Both the position numbers and the translations under genes were made by a program. This document shows, in pieces, positions 54,845-64,000 of a stretch of 64,000 nt of DNA. Under the pieces are notes generated by a model that made no database searches, had not been told where the DNA came from, and saw only the letters and a list, made by a program, of their open reading frames with translations. The DNA comes from Paraburkholderia antibiotica (lineage in GTDB: Bacteria; Pseudomonadota; Gammaproteobacteria; Burkholderiales; Burkholderiaceae). Positions within the stretch are counted from its first letter, which is position 1, and the number at the start of each line of letters is the position of its first letter. Location of the stretch: assembly GCF_012927125.1 (NCBI RefSeq), contig NZ_JABBFZ010000001.1, forward strand, positions 1-64,000. The letters run 5' to 3'.

Positions 54845-56101
54845 ATGCCGTATCAGCACATCAAGGTTCCGACCGGTGGCGACAAGATCACCGTCAACGC
54901 CGACTTTTCGCTCAATGTTTCCGACCAGCCGATCATCCCGTACATCGAGGGCGACGGCACCGGTCTGGACATCACGCCGGTCATGATCAAGGTCGTCGAT
55001 GCGGCGGTCGAAAAAGCGTATGCGGGCAAGAAGAAAATCCACTGGATGGAAATCTATGCGGGCGAAAAGGCAACCCGCGTGTACGGTCCGGACGTGTGGC
55101 TGCCGGAAGAGACGCTGGAGGTCGTGAAGGAATACGTGGTGTCGATCAAGGGTCCGCTCACCACGCCGGTCGGCGGCGGCATCCGTTCGTTGAACGTCGC
55201 GTTGCGCCAGGAGCTCGACCTCTATGTGTGCCTGCGGCCGGTGCAGTATTTCAAGGGCGTGCCGTCGCCGGTGCGCGAGCCGGAAAAGACCAACATGGTG
55301 ATCTTCCGCGAGAACTCGGAAGATATCTACGCGGGCATCGAATGGCCGGCCGAGTCGGAGCAGGCGAAGAAGGTCATCAAGTTCCTGCGCGACGAAATGG
55401 GCGTGAAGAAGATCCGCTTCCCGGACAGTTCGGGCATCGGCATCAAGCCGGTGTCGCGCGAAGGCACCGAGCGTCTGGTGCGCAAGGCGATCCAGTACGC
55501 GATCGACAACGATCGCCGCTCGGTGACGCTGGTGCATAAAGGCAACATCATGAAGTTCACCGAAGGCGCGTTCCGCGACTTCGGCTACGCGCTCGCGCAG
55601 AAGGAATTCAACGCGGAGCTGATCGACGGCGGTCCGTGGATGAAGGTCAGGAATCCGAAGACGGGCGGCGATATTGTCGTGAAGGACGTGATCGCCGACG
55701 CGTTCCTGCAGCAGATCCTGTTGCGCCCGGCCGAATACGACGTGATCGCGACGCTGAACCTGAACGGCGACTACATCTCGGACGCGCTGGCGGCGCAGGT
55801 CGGCGGCATCGGCATCGCGCCGGGCGCGAACCTGTCGGATTCGGTCGCGATGTTCGAAGCGACGCACGGCACGGCGCCGAAATACGCGGGTAAGGACTAC
55901 GTGAATCCGGGTTCGGAAATCCTCTCGGCCGAAATGATGCTGCGCCACCTCGGCTGGTTCGAAGCGGCGGATCTGATTATCAGTTCGATGGAAAAATCAA
56001 TTCTGCAAAAGCGCGTGACTTACGATTTCGCGCGTCTGATGGAAGGTGCGACGCAGGTATCCTGTTCAGCATTTGGGCAGGTAATGATCGAAAATATGTA
56101 A
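54845..56101 (+). CDS. icd: NADP-dependent isocitrate dehydrogenase
   Basis: 418-residue TCA-cycle enzyme, isocitrate to 2-oxoglutarate. Conserved [19 protein letters not shown] region (contains the regulatory Ser site known from E. coli), active-site residues near [13 protein letters not shown] and the late metal-site [11 protein letters not shown] 54845 gives the standard N-terminus; the frame is open upstream. Terminated by the hairpin at 56137. Confidence 0.97.
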   Translation: MPYQHIKVPTGGDKITVNADFSLNVSDQPIIPYIEGDGTGLDITPVMIKVVDAAVEKAYAGKKKIHWMEIYAGEKATRVYGPDVWLPEETLEVVKEYVVSIKGPLTTPVGGGIRSLNVALRQELDLYVCLRPVQYFKGVPSPVREPEKTNMVIFRENSEDIYAGIEWPAESEQAKKVIKFLRDEMGVKKIRFPDSSGIGIKPVSREGTERLVRKAIQYAIDNDRRSVTLVHKGNIMKFTEGAFRDFGYALAQKEFNAELIDGGPWMKVRNPKTGGDIVVKDVIADAFLQQILLRPAEYDVIATLNLNGDYISDALAAQVGGIGIAPGANLSDSVAMFEATHGTAPKYAGKDYVNPGSEILSAEMMLRHLGWFEAADLIISSMEKSILQKRVTYDFARLMEGATQVSCSAFGQVMIENM

Positions 56102-56136
56102 TTAATGCGGCGGGATTATCCGGCCTGCATTAAATG

Positions 56137-56170
56137 CCCCGGCGCCTTTCAGATGGCCGGGGTATTTTTT
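56137..56170 (+). terminator. rho-independent terminator of icd
   Basis: 7-bp stem CCCCGGC / GCCGGGG with a 12-nt loop and T-run. Confidence 0.75.
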
Positions 56171-56223
56171 TACCCGGATTTCCGGCCGGAAAATCCGCGG
56201 CGTAAAAATAGCGCGGCAAAAAA

Positions 56224-56248
56224 GAAACCCGGCGCGGAGCCGGGTTTC
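56224..56248 (-). terminator. rho-independent terminator of cspA
   Basis: 10-bp stem GAAACCCGGC / GCCGGGTTTC with a 5-nt loop, T-run on the minus strand, 25 nt past the csp stop. Confidence 0.85.
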
Positions 56249-56272
56249 AAAAAGGACGGGTAACGAACCGGT

Positions 56273-56479
56273 TCAGACGGGTGCCTGAATGTTCGATGCC
56301 TGTTTGCCTTTCGGGCCTTGCACGACTTCGAAGGTGACCTTCTGGCCTTCCTTCAGCGTCTTGAAGCCATTCATCTGAATGGCCGAGAAGTGTGCAAACA
56401 GATCCTCGCCACCCTCGTCAGGCGTGATGAATCCGAAACCCTTTGCGTCGTTAAACCATTTAACCGTACCGGTTGCCAT
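56273..56479 (-). CDS. cold-shock protein, CspA family
   Basis: 68-residue single cold-shock domain with RNP1 (KGFGFITP) and RNP2 (DLFAHF). Binds single-stranded RNA/DNA as an RNA chaperone. ATG 56479 ([10 protein letters not shown]) is the family start; an upstream ATG adds only two residues. Single gene with a long leader (about 130 nt) and its own terminator. Confidence 0.96.
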   Translation of the reverse strand: MATGTVKWFNDAKGFGFITPDEGGEDLFAHFSAIQMNGFKTLKEGQKVTFEVVQGPKGKQASNIQAPV

Positions 56480-56618
56480 TTCCAACTTCCCCTGTAACTC
56501 ATGTCACTACCACGAGCCCTCGAAAAGCCACGACCGCGCGAGGCAGTCGCTCTCTCCTCACAAGCTCACCATCGGCATTTTTTCGAAATTATGGCTTGGT
56601 GAAAAAAGTGCCAGCTTG

Positions 56619-56647
56619 ATTGTTGAGGCTCTTTATTCGAGTGTCAA
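56619..56647 (-). promoter_or_regulatory. cold-shock gene promoter
   Basis: Minus strand: TTGACA (56647-56642), 17-nt spacer, AACAAT (56624-56619). Transcription would begin near 56612, giving a leader of about 130 nt. A CCCTG...CAGGG hairpin with T-run (about 56683-56704) lies just upstream on the plus strand. Nothing else is seen in the gap up to 57006. Confidence 0.6.
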
Positions 56648-57006
56648 GAAAATTTTGAGACGCCGTTGTCGAGTTACAAACACCCTGCTTTTCCAGGGGT
56701 TTTTACCGCTTCCGTTATGTGCGGTTGCGCAAGCGGCATGGCTTGAAAAGTCGCATAATCGACTCACATGACGACTGTGTCCGACACGCCGACGGCCCCG
56801 GCGGCGAGCGCTGGCAGCCGGCACCGGCAGGTTGTGCGATACTCGATCCGACCGCGGTGCAGCACGACCGCGCAGCAGAACAGGATAGGGGCCGGCTCCG
56901 CAATCGGCCCGTCGAAAACGCATCTGCCACGGTAATCATGACAGAGTCGTGACGGCCGGGCGGCGGCGAACGGGCTCATCGGCCAACTGGCCGGGTTTTG
57001 ACAGGA

Positions 57007-57034
57007 TTGCGGGCCTGTCCCAGTTGTTTAGAAT
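57007..57034 (+). promoter_or_regulatory. probable clpS promoter
   Basis: TTGCGG (57007-57012), 16-nt spacer, TAGAAT (57029-57034), then 6 nt to the clpS ATG. There is no room for a ribosome-binding site, so the mRNA is likely leaderless. A perfect TTGACA at 56998-57003 is 25 nt from the -10 and so less suitable. Confidence 0.55.
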
Positions 57035-57040
57035 GGGTGT

Positions 57041-57355
57041 ATGGCGATTATCCCGGACAAGCAGGACGGCACCGTACTGGAGCGGCAGGAGCAGAAACTC
57101 AAGCCGCCGTCCATGTACAAGGTGGTGCTGCTGAATGACGACTTCACGCCAATGGAATTTGTCGTGATGGTCGTGCAGGAATATTTCAATAAGGATCGTG
57201 AGACCGCAACACAGGTTATGTTGAAGGTGCATCGCGAGGGCAGGGGAGTTTGTGGGGTCTATACGCGGGACATCGCGTCGACCAAAGTCGAGCAAGTCGT
57301 TACCCACGCACGGCAGGCCGGGCATCCGCTGCAGTGTGTGATGGAGGAAGCATGA
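57041..57355 (+). CDS. clpS: ClpA adaptor ClpS
   Basis: 104-residue N-end-rule adaptor. The substrate-pocket segment ([15 protein letters not shown]) and [15 protein letters not shown] are typical. It hands N-degron proteins to ClpA. The stop overlaps the clpA start (ATGA), so the pair is co-translated. Confidence 0.96.
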   Translation: MAIIPDKQDGTVLERQEQKLKPPSMYKVVLLNDDFTPMEFVVMVVQEYFNKDRETATQVMLKVHREGRGVCGVYTRDIASTKVEQVVTHARQAGHPLQCVMEEA

Positions 57356-59649
57356 TTGCCCAGGAACTGGAAGTCAGCCTGCACATGGCGTTCATGGAAG
57401 CACGCCAGGCAAGGCACGAGTTCATAACGGTCGAACATCTTCTGCTCGCGCTGTTGGATAACCCGACGGCGGCGGAAGTGTTGCGTGCATGCGCGGCCAA
57501 TATCGAGGATCTGCGTCAGAACCTGCGCAACTTCATTCATGACAACACGCCGACCGTGCCGGGCACGGACGACGTCGACACGCAGCCCACGCTCGGTTTC
57601 CAGCGTGTGATCCAGCGCGCCATCATGCATGTGCAGTCCACCTCGAACGGCAAGAAGGAAGTGACCGGCGCGAATGTGCTGGTCGCAATCTTCGGCGAGA
57701 AGGACTCGCACGCGGTGTATTACCTGCAGCAGCAGGGCGTGACGCGTCTGGACGTGGTCAACTTCATCTCGCATGGCATCGCCAAGACGAGCAGCTCGGA
57801 CGCCGCGAAAGCGAGCGACGCGAATGCCGAGTCCGACGAAGCCGCCGCGCAGAAGGAAACGCCGCTCGCCCAGTTCACGCAGAACCTGAACCAGATGGCG
57901 AAGGACGGCCGCATCGATCCGCTGATCGGACGCGAGTCGGAAGTCGAGCGCGTGGTGCAGGTGCTGTGCCGCCGGCGCAAGAACAATCCGTTGCTGGTCG
58001 GCGAGGCGGGCGTCGGCAAGACTGCGATCGCCGAAGGTCTGGCGTGGCGCATTACGCGCGGCGAAGTGCCGGACATCCTCGCGGATGCCCAGGTGTATTC
58101 GCTCGACATGGGCGCGTTGCTCGCGGGCACCAAATATCGCGGCGACTTCGAGCAGCGTCTGAAGACGGTGCTGAAGGAACTGAAAGAGCGTCCGCACGCC
58201 ATTCTCTTCATCGACGAAATTCATACGCTGATCGGCGCGGGTGCCGCGTCGGGCGGCACGCTGGACGCATCGAACCTGCTGAAGCCGGCGCTCTCGTCGG
58301 GCACGCTGAAGTGCATCGGCGCGACCACGTTCACCGAATATCGCGGCATCTTCGAAAAGGACGCGGCGTTGTCGCGTCGTTTCCAGAAGGTCGACGTGAC
58401 CGAGCCGACCGTCGAGCAGACGGTCGCGATCCTGCGTGGGCTGAAGTCTCGTTTCGAAGAACATCACGGCGTGAAGTATTCGTCGGGGGCGCTGTCGGCG
58501 GCGGCTGAGCTGTCGGCGCGTTTCATCACGGACCGCCATCTGCCGGATAAGGCGATCGACGTGATCGACGAAGCGGGCGCGGCGCAACGCATTCTGCCGA
58601 AGTCGAAGCAGAAGAAGACGATCGGCAAGAACGAGATCGAGGAAATCATCTCGAAGATCGCGCGTGTGCCGCCGCAAAGCGTGTCGCAAGACGATCGCAG
58701 CAAGTTGCAGACGCTCGACCGCGACCTGAAGAGCGTCGTGTTCGGCCAGGATCCGGCGATCGACGCGCTGTCGGCGGCGATCAAGATGGCGCGCGCGGGT
58801 CTCGGCAAGCTGGACAAGCCGATCGGCGCGTTCCTGTTCTCGGGCCCGACCGGCGTCGGCAAGACCGAAGTCGCGAAGCAGTTGGCGTTCACGCTCGGCA
58901 TCGAGTTGATCCGTTTCGACATGTCGGAATACATGGAGCGTCACGCGGTGAGCCGTTTGATCGGCGCGCCTCCAGGATATGTCGGTTTCGATCAGGGTGG
59001 CCTGCTGACCGAGGCGGTCACGAAGAAGCCGCACTGCGTGCTGCTGCTCGACGAAATCGAGAAGGCGCATCCGGACATCTTCAACGTGCTGCTGCAGGTG
59101 ATGGACCACGGCACGCTGACGGACAACAACGGCCGCAAGGCGGACTTCCGCAACGTCATCATCATCATGACGACGAACGCGGGCGCCGAGGCGATGGGCA
59201 AGTCGGTGATCGGCTTCACGAACCGCCGCGAGGCGGGCGACGAGATGGTCGACATCAAGCGCATGTTCACGCCGGAGTTCCGCAACCGTCTGGACGCAAC
59301 CATCAGCTTCCGTGCGTTGGATGAGGAGATCATCATGCGTGTGGTCGACAAGTTCCTGATGCAACTGGAAGATCAGCTGCACGAGAAGAAGGTCGACGCG
59401 CTCTTCACCGACGCGCTGCGCAAGCATCTGGCGAAGCATGGTTTCGACCCGCTGATGGGCGCGCGGCCGATGCAGCGTCTGATCCAGGACACGATTCGTC
59501 GCGCGCTCGCCGACGAGTTGCTGTTCGGCAAGCTGATGAACGGCGGCCGCGTGACGGTCGACGTCGATGCCGAAGACAAGGTGCAGCTGACCTTCGACGA
59601 GCATCCGGCGCCGCGCAATCCGAATCCGGAAGCGGTGGAAGTCGAATAA
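57352..59649 (+). CDS. clpA: ATP-dependent Clp protease ATP-binding subunit ClpA
   Basis: 765-residue AAA+ unfoldase. N-domain (about 1-145) for ClpS binding, then D1 (Walker [11 protein letters not shown], Walker B LFIDEIHT) and D2 (Walker [11 protein letters not shown], Walker [12 protein letters not shown], and [23 protein letters not shown]). The C-terminus has the conserved [11 protein letters not shown]. It feeds substrates into ClpP. Start ATG 57352 overlaps clpS. The D1-N linker has an Ala/Ser/Asp-rich patch near 145-170. Confidence 0.97.
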   Translation: MIAQELEVSLHMAFMEARQARHEFITVEHLLLALLDNPTAAEVLRACAANIEDLRQNLRNFIHDNTPTVPGTDDVDTQPTLGFQRVIQRAIMHVQSTSNGKKEVTGANVLVAIFGEKDSHAVYYLQQQGVTRLDVVNFISHGIAKTSSSDAAKASDANAESDEAAAQKETPLAQFTQNLNQMAKDGRIDPLIGRESEVERVVQVLCRRRKNNPLLVGEAGVGKTAIAEGLAWRITRGEVPDILADAQVYSLDMGALLAGTKYRGDFEQRLKTVLKELKERPHAILFIDEIHTLIGAGAASGGTLDASNLLKPALSSGTLKCIGATTFTEYRGIFEKDAALSRRFQKVDVTEPTVEQTVAILRGLKSRFEEHHGVKYSSGALSAAAELSARFITDRHLPDKAIDVIDEAGAAQRILPKSKQKKTIGKNEIEEIISKIARVPPQSVSQDDRSKLQTLDRDLKSVVFGQDPAIDALSAAIKMARAGLGKLDKPIGAFLFSGPTGVGKTEVAKQLAFTLGIELIRFDMSEYMERHAVSRLIGAPPGYVGFDQGGLLTEAVTKKPHCVLLLDEIEKAHPDIFNVLLQVMDHGTLTDNNGRKADFRNVIIIMTTNAGAEAMGKSVIGFTNRREAGDEMVDIKRMFTPEFRNRLDATISFRALDEEIIMRVVDKFLMQLEDQLHEKKVDALFTDALRKHLAKHGFDPLMGARPMQRLIQDTIRRALADELLFGKLMNGGRVTVDVDAEDKVQLTFDEHPAPRNPNPEAVEVE

Positions 59650-59679
59650 GGCCTGGCGCAGCAGGCGCTGCGCCAGGCC
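59650..59679 (+). other. strong hairpin right after clpA
   Basis: Perfect 12-bp inverted repeat GGCCTGGCGCAG / CTGCGCCAGGCC with a 6-nt loop, starting at the last base of the clpA stop. It lacks a T-run, so it may protect the mRNA 3' end or bind a factor, with the real terminator at 59714. Confidence 0.85.
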
Positions 59680-59713
59680 TAGGCGAGCTAGACTAGCTGG
59701 CTGAACTGAAAGC

Positions 59714-59749
59714 AAAACGGCGCGGGATAAAACCCGCGCCGTTTTCTTT
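59714..59749. terminator. terminator between clpA and dut
   Basis: 13-bp stem (59714-59726 with 59733-59745), 6-nt loop, T-run on the plus side and A-run on the left, so it could act for both clpA and dut. Confidence 0.85.
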
Positions 59750-59825
59750 TGGGGCTCTGCTTTTCCGCGATGATGCTGGCGCTACCCTCGCGCTAACCGC
59801 TAACGGACACCGCGGCAGCAAGCGC

Positions 59826-60272
59826 TCAATGCTTGCCGGTGCTGCCGAAACCGCCTGCGCCGCGCACGCTTTCCTCGAAGTCGTCGACGATATTGAACTC
59901 GGCCTGCACGACCGGCACGATCACCAGTTGCGCGAGGCGTTCCATCGGATTCAGCACGAACGTCGTTTCGCCGCGATTCCACGTCGAGATCATCAGTTGA
60001 CCCTGGTAATCGGAATCGATCAGGCCGACCAGATTGCCGAGCACGATGCCGTGCTTATGCCCAAGACCCGAGCGCGGCAGAATCAGCGCCGCATAACCCG
60101 GATCGCCGACGTGGATCGCGAGGCCCGTCGGCACCAGCGCGGTTTCGCCGGGTTTCAGCGTCAGCGGTTCGTCGAGGCAGGCGCGCAGATCGAGGCCGGC
60201 GCTGCCGGTCGTTGCGTAGGCGGGCAGCTGTTCTCGCATGCGTTCATCGAGAATCTTCAGGTCGAGTTTCAT
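59826..60272 (-). CDS. dut: dUTP diphosphatase
   Basis: 148-residue trimeric dUTPase. All five motifs are visible: [40 protein letters not shown] and [10 protein letters not shown]. It lowers dUTP and gives dUMP for thymidylate synthesis. Single gene, 77 bp from the next minus-strand gene. Confidence 0.97.
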   Translation of the reverse strand: MKLDLKILDERMREQLPAYATTGSAGLDLRACLDEPLTLKPGETALVPTGLAIHVGDPGYAALILPRSGLGHKHGIVLGNLVGLIDSDYQGQLMISTWNRGETTFVLNPMERLAQLVIVPVVQAEFNIVDDFEESVRGAGGFGSTGKH

Positions 60273-60349
60273 TCAGGTTCGAGAGAGTGTGGATTAGACG
60301 TTGGATGGGCGTTCGGATAGGCGGCTCATCAGCCGCGCCGGCAAACCGG

Positions 60350-61366
60350 TCAGGCCGCCCGATTCGCGCCGAGCTCGAAAGCCTCGGCGAGAAGTTCATA
60401 AGAGCGCAGCCGCGCGCGATAGCTGGCGGCGACGGTCAGCACCATCAGTTCGTCGGCCTGGAATTGCTCCTGCAGTTCCGTCAGCCGCGCGGTGACGGTC
60501 TCCGGCGTGCCGATGATGCTGCGCGGTTTCTCGCGCGCGATGATCAGTTCTTCGCGCTCGCCGTACTCCTGCGTGACGCCTTGTTCGATCGTCGGAATCG
60601 GTTCGTTCAGGCCGTACGCCATCTGCACGCGCCGCAGATCGACGGCTTTTTCGAGGTCGGCCGCTTCCTGCTCGGTATCCGCGCAGATCACGAACACCGC
60701 GGCCGCAAGATACGGCTGCGCCGCTTCGTTGCCCGGCTGGAAACGCTCGCGATACGCTAGCGCGACCTGCTTGCCGAAATGCGCGTTGATGAAATGCGCG
60801 AACGCGAAACGGATGCCGAGCTTTGCCGCCAGCTGGCCACCGAATTCGCTGGAGCCGAGCATCCACAGTTGCGGGCGCGTATCGATTTGCGGCTGCAGCA
60901 GCACGCCTTGCGCGACGTGATCGTCGGACAGCGTGCCATGCATCAGGCCGACCAGCTCGGCGACCTGCTGCGGGAAAATCTCGCCGCGATTGTAGGCACC
61001 GGCGGCGACCGCCTGCGCGGTGCGCATGTCGCCGCCCGGTGCACGTCCGACGCCGAGATCGACGCGGTTCGGAAACAGCGCCTCGAGCATCATGAACTGC
61101 TCGGCGACCTTGAACGGGCTGTAGTACGGCAGCATCACGCCACCCGAGCCGATGCGAATGCGTTTGGTCACGCTGCCGAGGTGCGCGAGCATCACTTCGG
61201 GGCAGGGGTTCGACACGCCGCGCAAGCCATGGTGTTCGGCGCACCAGTAGCGCGTGTAGCCGAGGTCGTCGGCAAGCTGCGCGAGTTCGACGGTGGCGGC
61301 AATCGCGTCCGCCACCGAATGGCCGGCGACCACCGGCGTTTGATCGAGCACGGAAAGTAGCGTCAT
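60350..61366 (-). CDS. luciferase-like monooxygenase (LLM-class flavin enzyme)
   Basis: 338-residue member of the bacterial luciferase-like family (COG2141). Recognised by SVLDQTPVVAGHSVADAI, YWCAEHHGL and the VGRAPGGDMR loop. It probably uses reduced flavin and oxygen; the substrate is unknown. ATG 61366 is used; 13 earlier codons are not conserved. No second component is seen next to it. Confidence 0.88.
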   Translation of the reverse strand: MTLLSVLDQTPVVAGHSVADAIAATVELAQLADDLGYTRYWCAEHHGLRGVSNPCPEVMLAHLGSVTKRIRIGSGGVMLPYYSPFKVAEQFMMLEALFPNRVDLGVGRAPGGDMRTAQAVAAGAYNRGEIFPQQVAELVGLMHGTLSDDHVAQGVLLQPQIDTRPQLWMLGSSEFGGQLAAKLGIRFAFAHFINAHFGKQVALAYRERFQPGNEAAQPYLAAAVFVICADTEQEAADLEKAVDLRRVQMAYGLNEPIPTIEQGVTQEYGEREELIIAREKPRSIIGTPETVTARLTELQEQFQADELMVLTVAASYRARLRSYELLAEAFELGANRAA

Positions 61367-61453
61367 GTCAGTAGTGCTCCAGATAACTCCGATTCGGCAC
61401 GGCACGCGCGACGGGCGGGGCAGCGGAGTGCGAGTCCGCCGCCATGCGCTCGT

Positions 61454-62671
61454 CTAGCGCAGCGGACCGGTGTCGGGCGGCAGGCGCTTCGCGATTTCCG
61501 TGATCAACGCGCGCGCGAGCGTCTGCTTGTCGGCGCGCGGCAGCTTCGTGGCGCTGCCTGCTTCGAACAGGATCACTTCGTTGTCGTCGAGCCCGAAGGT
61601 CTGCGGGCCCAGATTGCCGATCAGCAGCGGCACGTTCTTGCGCACGCGCTTTTCCTCGCCATGGACGTCGAGGTTATCGCTTTCGGCCGCGAAGCCGACC
61701 GTGAACGGCGGCTTCGGCAGCCTGGCGACCGCGGCCAGGATGTCCGGATTTTCGACGAACGAGAAGCTCGGCAGCGCTCGCTCGGCGGTCTTCTTGATCT
61801 TCTGCTCGCTGACGTGATCGACGCGCCAGTCCGCCACTGCCGCGACGCCGATAAAGACGTCCGCATCGGCGACCGCGTGCATCACCGCGTCGTGCATCTG
61901 CTGGGCGGTTTGCACGTCCTCGCGGAACACGCCCCACGGTGTTTCCAGCGCGACAGGGCCGGCCACCAGATGCACGTCGGCGCCGGCCTGCTGTGCGGCG
62001 CGCGCGAGCGCGAAGCCCATCTTGCCGCTCGAGCGGTTGGTGATGCCACGCACCGGATCGAGCGGCTCGAAGGTCGGGCCGGCCGTCAGTAGCACGCGCC
62101 GGCCGGAGAGAATCTTCGGCGCGAAGAACGACGCGATCGCTTCATAGGTCGCCGCCGCTTCGAGCATGCGGCCGTCGCCGACTTCGCCGCAGGCCTGCGG
62201 GCCCGAATCCGGGCCGAGCACTTCGACGCCGTCCGCGCGCAATTGCGCGACGTTGCGTTGCGTGGCGGGGTTCTGCCACATCTGCCGGTTCATCGCCGGC
62301 ACGACCAGCAGCGGGCAGTCGCGCGCGACACATAGCGTCGCGAGCAGATCGTCGGCCATGCCGTGCGCGAGTTTGGCGAGGAAATCGGTGGAGGCGGGCG
62401 CGATCACCATCGCATCGGCTTCGCGCGACAGATCGATATGCGCCATGTTGTTCGGCACGCGCGCGTCCCACTGGCTCGTGTAGACGGGGCGCCCGGACAG
62501 TGCCTGCATCGTGACGGGCGTGATGAACTGGGTCGCCGCGTCGGTCATCACGACCTGCACGGTTGCGCCGGCCTTGGCCAGGAGACGCGTGAGTTCGGCG
62601 ATCTTGTAGCAGGCGATGCCGCCCGTCATGCCGAGGACGAGGTGTTTGCCTGCGAGTTCTGCGGTAGCCAA
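61454..62671 (-). CDS. coaBC: bifunctional phosphopantothenoylcysteine decarboxylase/ligase
   Basis: 405-residue CoA-pathway fusion. CoaC part (about 1-190): GMTGGIACYK, PAMNRQMW and ACGEVGDGRM with the active Cys. CoaB part: AGPTFEPLDPVRGITNRSSGKMG, the KIKKT loop, and the nucleotide site. The start is TTG 62671, preceded by GGAGG at 6 nt; the frame is open 25 codons earlier but lacks similarity. Followed by lspA/ileS on the same strand upstream. Confidence 0.92.
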   Translation of the reverse strand: MATAELAGKHLVLGMTGGIACYKIAELTRLLAKAGATVQVVMTDAATQFITPVTMQALSGRPVYTSQWDARVPNNMAHIDLSREADAMVIAPASTDFLAKLAHGMADDLLATLCVARDCPLLVVPAMNRQMWQNPATQRNVAQLRADGVEVLGPDSGPQACGEVGDGRMLEAAATYEAIASFFAPKILSGRRVLLTAGPTFEPLDPVRGITNRSSGKMGFALARAAQQAGADVHLVAGPVALETPWGVFREDVQTAQQMHDAVMHAVADADVFIGVAAVADWRVDHVSEQKIKKTAERALPSFSFVENPDILAAVARLPKPPFTVGFAAESDNLDVHGEEKRVRKNVPLLIGNLGPQTFGLDDNEVILFEAGSATKLPRADKQTLARALITEIAKRLPPDTGPLR

Positions 62672-62791
62672 CGAAAGCCTCCGACAAAGCGTGATCGCGC
62701 GGCGGCACGATGGCGTTGCCCGCCGTCGCGCCGTCGCGCTTTTCAAACGGACGCGGGCGCGGCCGACGAGGCCTCGCGCCCGCGGGCGACG

Positions 62792-63301
62792 TTAGCGTGT
62801 GCCGCGTACCCGCCGCAGCTCGTCGAGCACGAGCAGGATCGCGCCGATCGTGATCGCGCTGTCGGCGAGATTGAACGCCGGCCAGTGCCAGCCGCCCACG
62901 TGGAAATCGAGGAAGTCGATCACGTGGCCGTACATCAGCCGGTCGATCACATTGCCGAGCGCGCCGCCGAGAATCAGCGCGAGTGCCGTGCAGAACATCT
63001 TCTGTCCGCTATGGCGCTTGAGCAGATAGCAGATCACCAGCGCGGCGACCACGCCGAGCGCGGTGAATGCCCAGCGCTGCCAGCCGCCCGCCATCGCGAG
63101 GAAGCTGAACGCGGCGCCGCGGTTGTACACGAGGATCAGGTTGAAAAACGACGTGACCTCATGCGGCACCCCGTATTCGAACACCTTGCGCACCGAGATT
63201 TTCGTCAGCTGATCGAACAGGATGACGATCAGCGCGATGCCGAGCCAGGGTGCCAGCGAACTGCTTCGAACCGATGTTTTCGACATGCTGCTTCCCGCCA
63301 T
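62792..63301 (-). CDS. lspA: lipoprotein signal peptidase (signal peptidase II)
   Basis: 169-residue inner-membrane aspartyl protease that cuts prolipoprotein signals. About four membrane segments; catalytic Asp in [10 protein letters not shown] and [10 protein letters not shown] are present. ATG 63301 shares its A with the ileS stop (TAATG), so it is coupled to ileS. A start at 63286 is also possible. Confidence 0.95.
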   Translation of the reverse strand: MAGSSMSKTSVRSSSLAPWLGIALIVILFDQLTKISVRKVFEYGVPHEVTSFFNLILVYNRGAAFSFLAMAGGWQRWAFTALGVVAALVICYLLKRHSGQKMFCTALALILGGALGNVIDRLMYGHVIDFLDFHVGGWHWPAFNLADSAITIGAILLVLDELRRVRGTR

Positions 63302-64000
63302 TATGCCGCGCTCCTCGTTTCGCCATTGCCGAACAGATTGCTGAAGCAGCGGCCGCACAGCGATGGATGCTCGGCGTTCGCGCCAACGTCCGCACGGTAG
63401 TGCCAGCAGCGTTCGCACTTCAGGTATTTCGACGTAATCACTTCGACGCCTTCGTCCGCTTCGCTCCCGACCTTGACGACGTTCGCCGCCGACGTGATCA
63501 GCACGAACTTCAGGTCGTCGCCGAGGCTGGCGAGCGCGTCGTAACGCGCGCCGCTCGCACGGATTTCGACCTCCGCCTGCAGTGACGAGCCGATCAGATT
63601 CGCGACGCGCGCCTCTTCCAGCGCCTTGGTCACGTCGCCGCGCGCGGCGCGCAGCAGCGTCCACTTGTCGAGCAGCGCGCCCGCGTCCGGCACGGCCGGG
63701 TACGCGTGGTAGGTCTCGGTGAAGATGGTCTCGCTGTTCGGCTGGAACACCTTCCACGCTTCTTCGGCGGTGAACGACAGGAACGGCGCCATCACGCGCA
63801 GCAGGCCGTGCGCGATGTGGTAGAGCGCGGTCTGCGCCGAGCGGCGCGCAACCGAGTCCGCCGCCGTGGTGTACAGGCGGTCCTTCAGCACGTCGAGATA
63901 AAAGCCGCCGAGATCTTCCGAGCAGAACGTCTGCAGCTTCGCGACGACCGGGTGGAACTCGTACTTCTCGTAGTGCGAGAGGATGTCGTTCTGCAGGTTC
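63301..64000 (-). CDS. ileS: isoleucyl-tRNA synthetase, C-terminal part (partial at window edge)
   Basis: The last ~233 residues of IleRS. The anticodon-binding helices ([19 protein letters not shown]) and the C-terminal zinc-binding segment with CERCWHYR and CGRCFSNL are visible. The gene continues beyond the window. It attaches isoleucine to tRNA-Ile. Stop at 63301 overlaps the lspA start, the common ileS-lspA pair. Confidence 0.95.
   Translation of the reverse strand, partial: NLQNDILSHYEKYEFHPVVAKLQTFCSEDLGGFYLDVLKDRLYTTAADSVARRSAQTALYHIAHGLLRVMAPFLSFTAEEAWKVFQPNSETIFTETYHAYPAVPDAGALLDKWTLLRAARGDVTKALEEARVANLIGSSLQAEVEIRASGARYDALASLGDDLKFVLITSAANVVKVGSEADEGVEVITSKYLKCERCWHYRADVGANAEHPSLCGRCFSNLFGNGETRSAA

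Noticed and set aside
57259..59715. 818-codon open frame on the minus strand opposite clpA
   Set aside because: Antisense to clpA; no motifs, compositionally a shadow.

Overview
The window looks like a piece of the main chromosome of a Burkholderia-group beta-proteobacterium, most likely Paraburkholderia. The DNA is GC-rich and almost every codon ends in G or C. Housekeeping genes follow a beta-proteobacterial order (argF / DUF3579 / rpsT / murJ; adk-kdsB-Trm112-lpxK next to xseA-sodB; cspA / clpS-clpA; ileS-lspA with coaBC and dut nearby). Proteins have Burkholderia-like features, such as an Ala/Lys/His-rich mini-protein and a DUF2917 gene divergent from a MocR regulator. No rRNA, tRNA, CRISPR array or prophage was seen. 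The only mobile DNA is the right end of an IS3-family element at bases 1-127. The species assignment is inference from gene content, not from a search.

Layout. 1-16.5 kb is core: IS3 end, amiC-tsaE (-), queG and ogt-xerD (+), a fatty-acyl-CoA-ligase-like gene (-), ybaK, plsY, yajQ, murB, argF, DUF3579, rpsT, murJ and a SirB1-type gene. 16.5-24 kb: an SDR dehydrogenase, adk, kdsB, Trm112-like gene and lpxK on minus, then xseA and sodB on plus. 24-41.5 kb is accessory: small exported proteins, a NYN-LOTUS RNA-binding/nuclease-like protein, a stand-alone ClpP, an ECF41-like sigma factor overlapping tail-to-tail with a degenerate EAL protein, a DHA2 efflux pump, a MocR regulator facing DUF2917, an HTH-citrate synthase fusion facing a CoA-transferase across a palindrome array, a GntR regulator facing an aldo/keto reductase, a Rap1a-like protein and a Gly/Ser-repeat protein. 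41.6-49.7 kb: a peptide/nickel-type ABC importer (SBP-permease-permease-fused ATPase) followed by a His-rich cupin and a NiCoT metal permease. 50-64 kb returns to core: a second fusA, DUF192, rluE-like gene, icd, cspA, clpS-clpA, dut, a luciferase-like monooxygenase, coaBC, lspA and the 3' end of ileS.

How the genes work together. Cell-envelope functions are dense (amiC, murB, murJ, lpxK, kdsB, plsY, lspA). clpS-clpA forms an adaptor/unfoldase unit, and a stand-alone ClpP lies 30 kb away. The cupin and NiCoT genes form a short operon beside the ABC importer and may serve one metal, probably nickel or cobalt. Several genes (queG, ybaK, xseA, clpS, and less exactly murJ) have a -10-like hexamer only 6-9 nt before the ATG and no clear ribosome-binding site, which suggests leaderless mRNAs. 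The best candidate for an undescribed regulatory system is the HTH-citrate synthase fusion with its AT-rich palindrome array and divergent CoA-transferase (34.4-37.3 kb). All functions are read from motifs; nothing was checked against a database.
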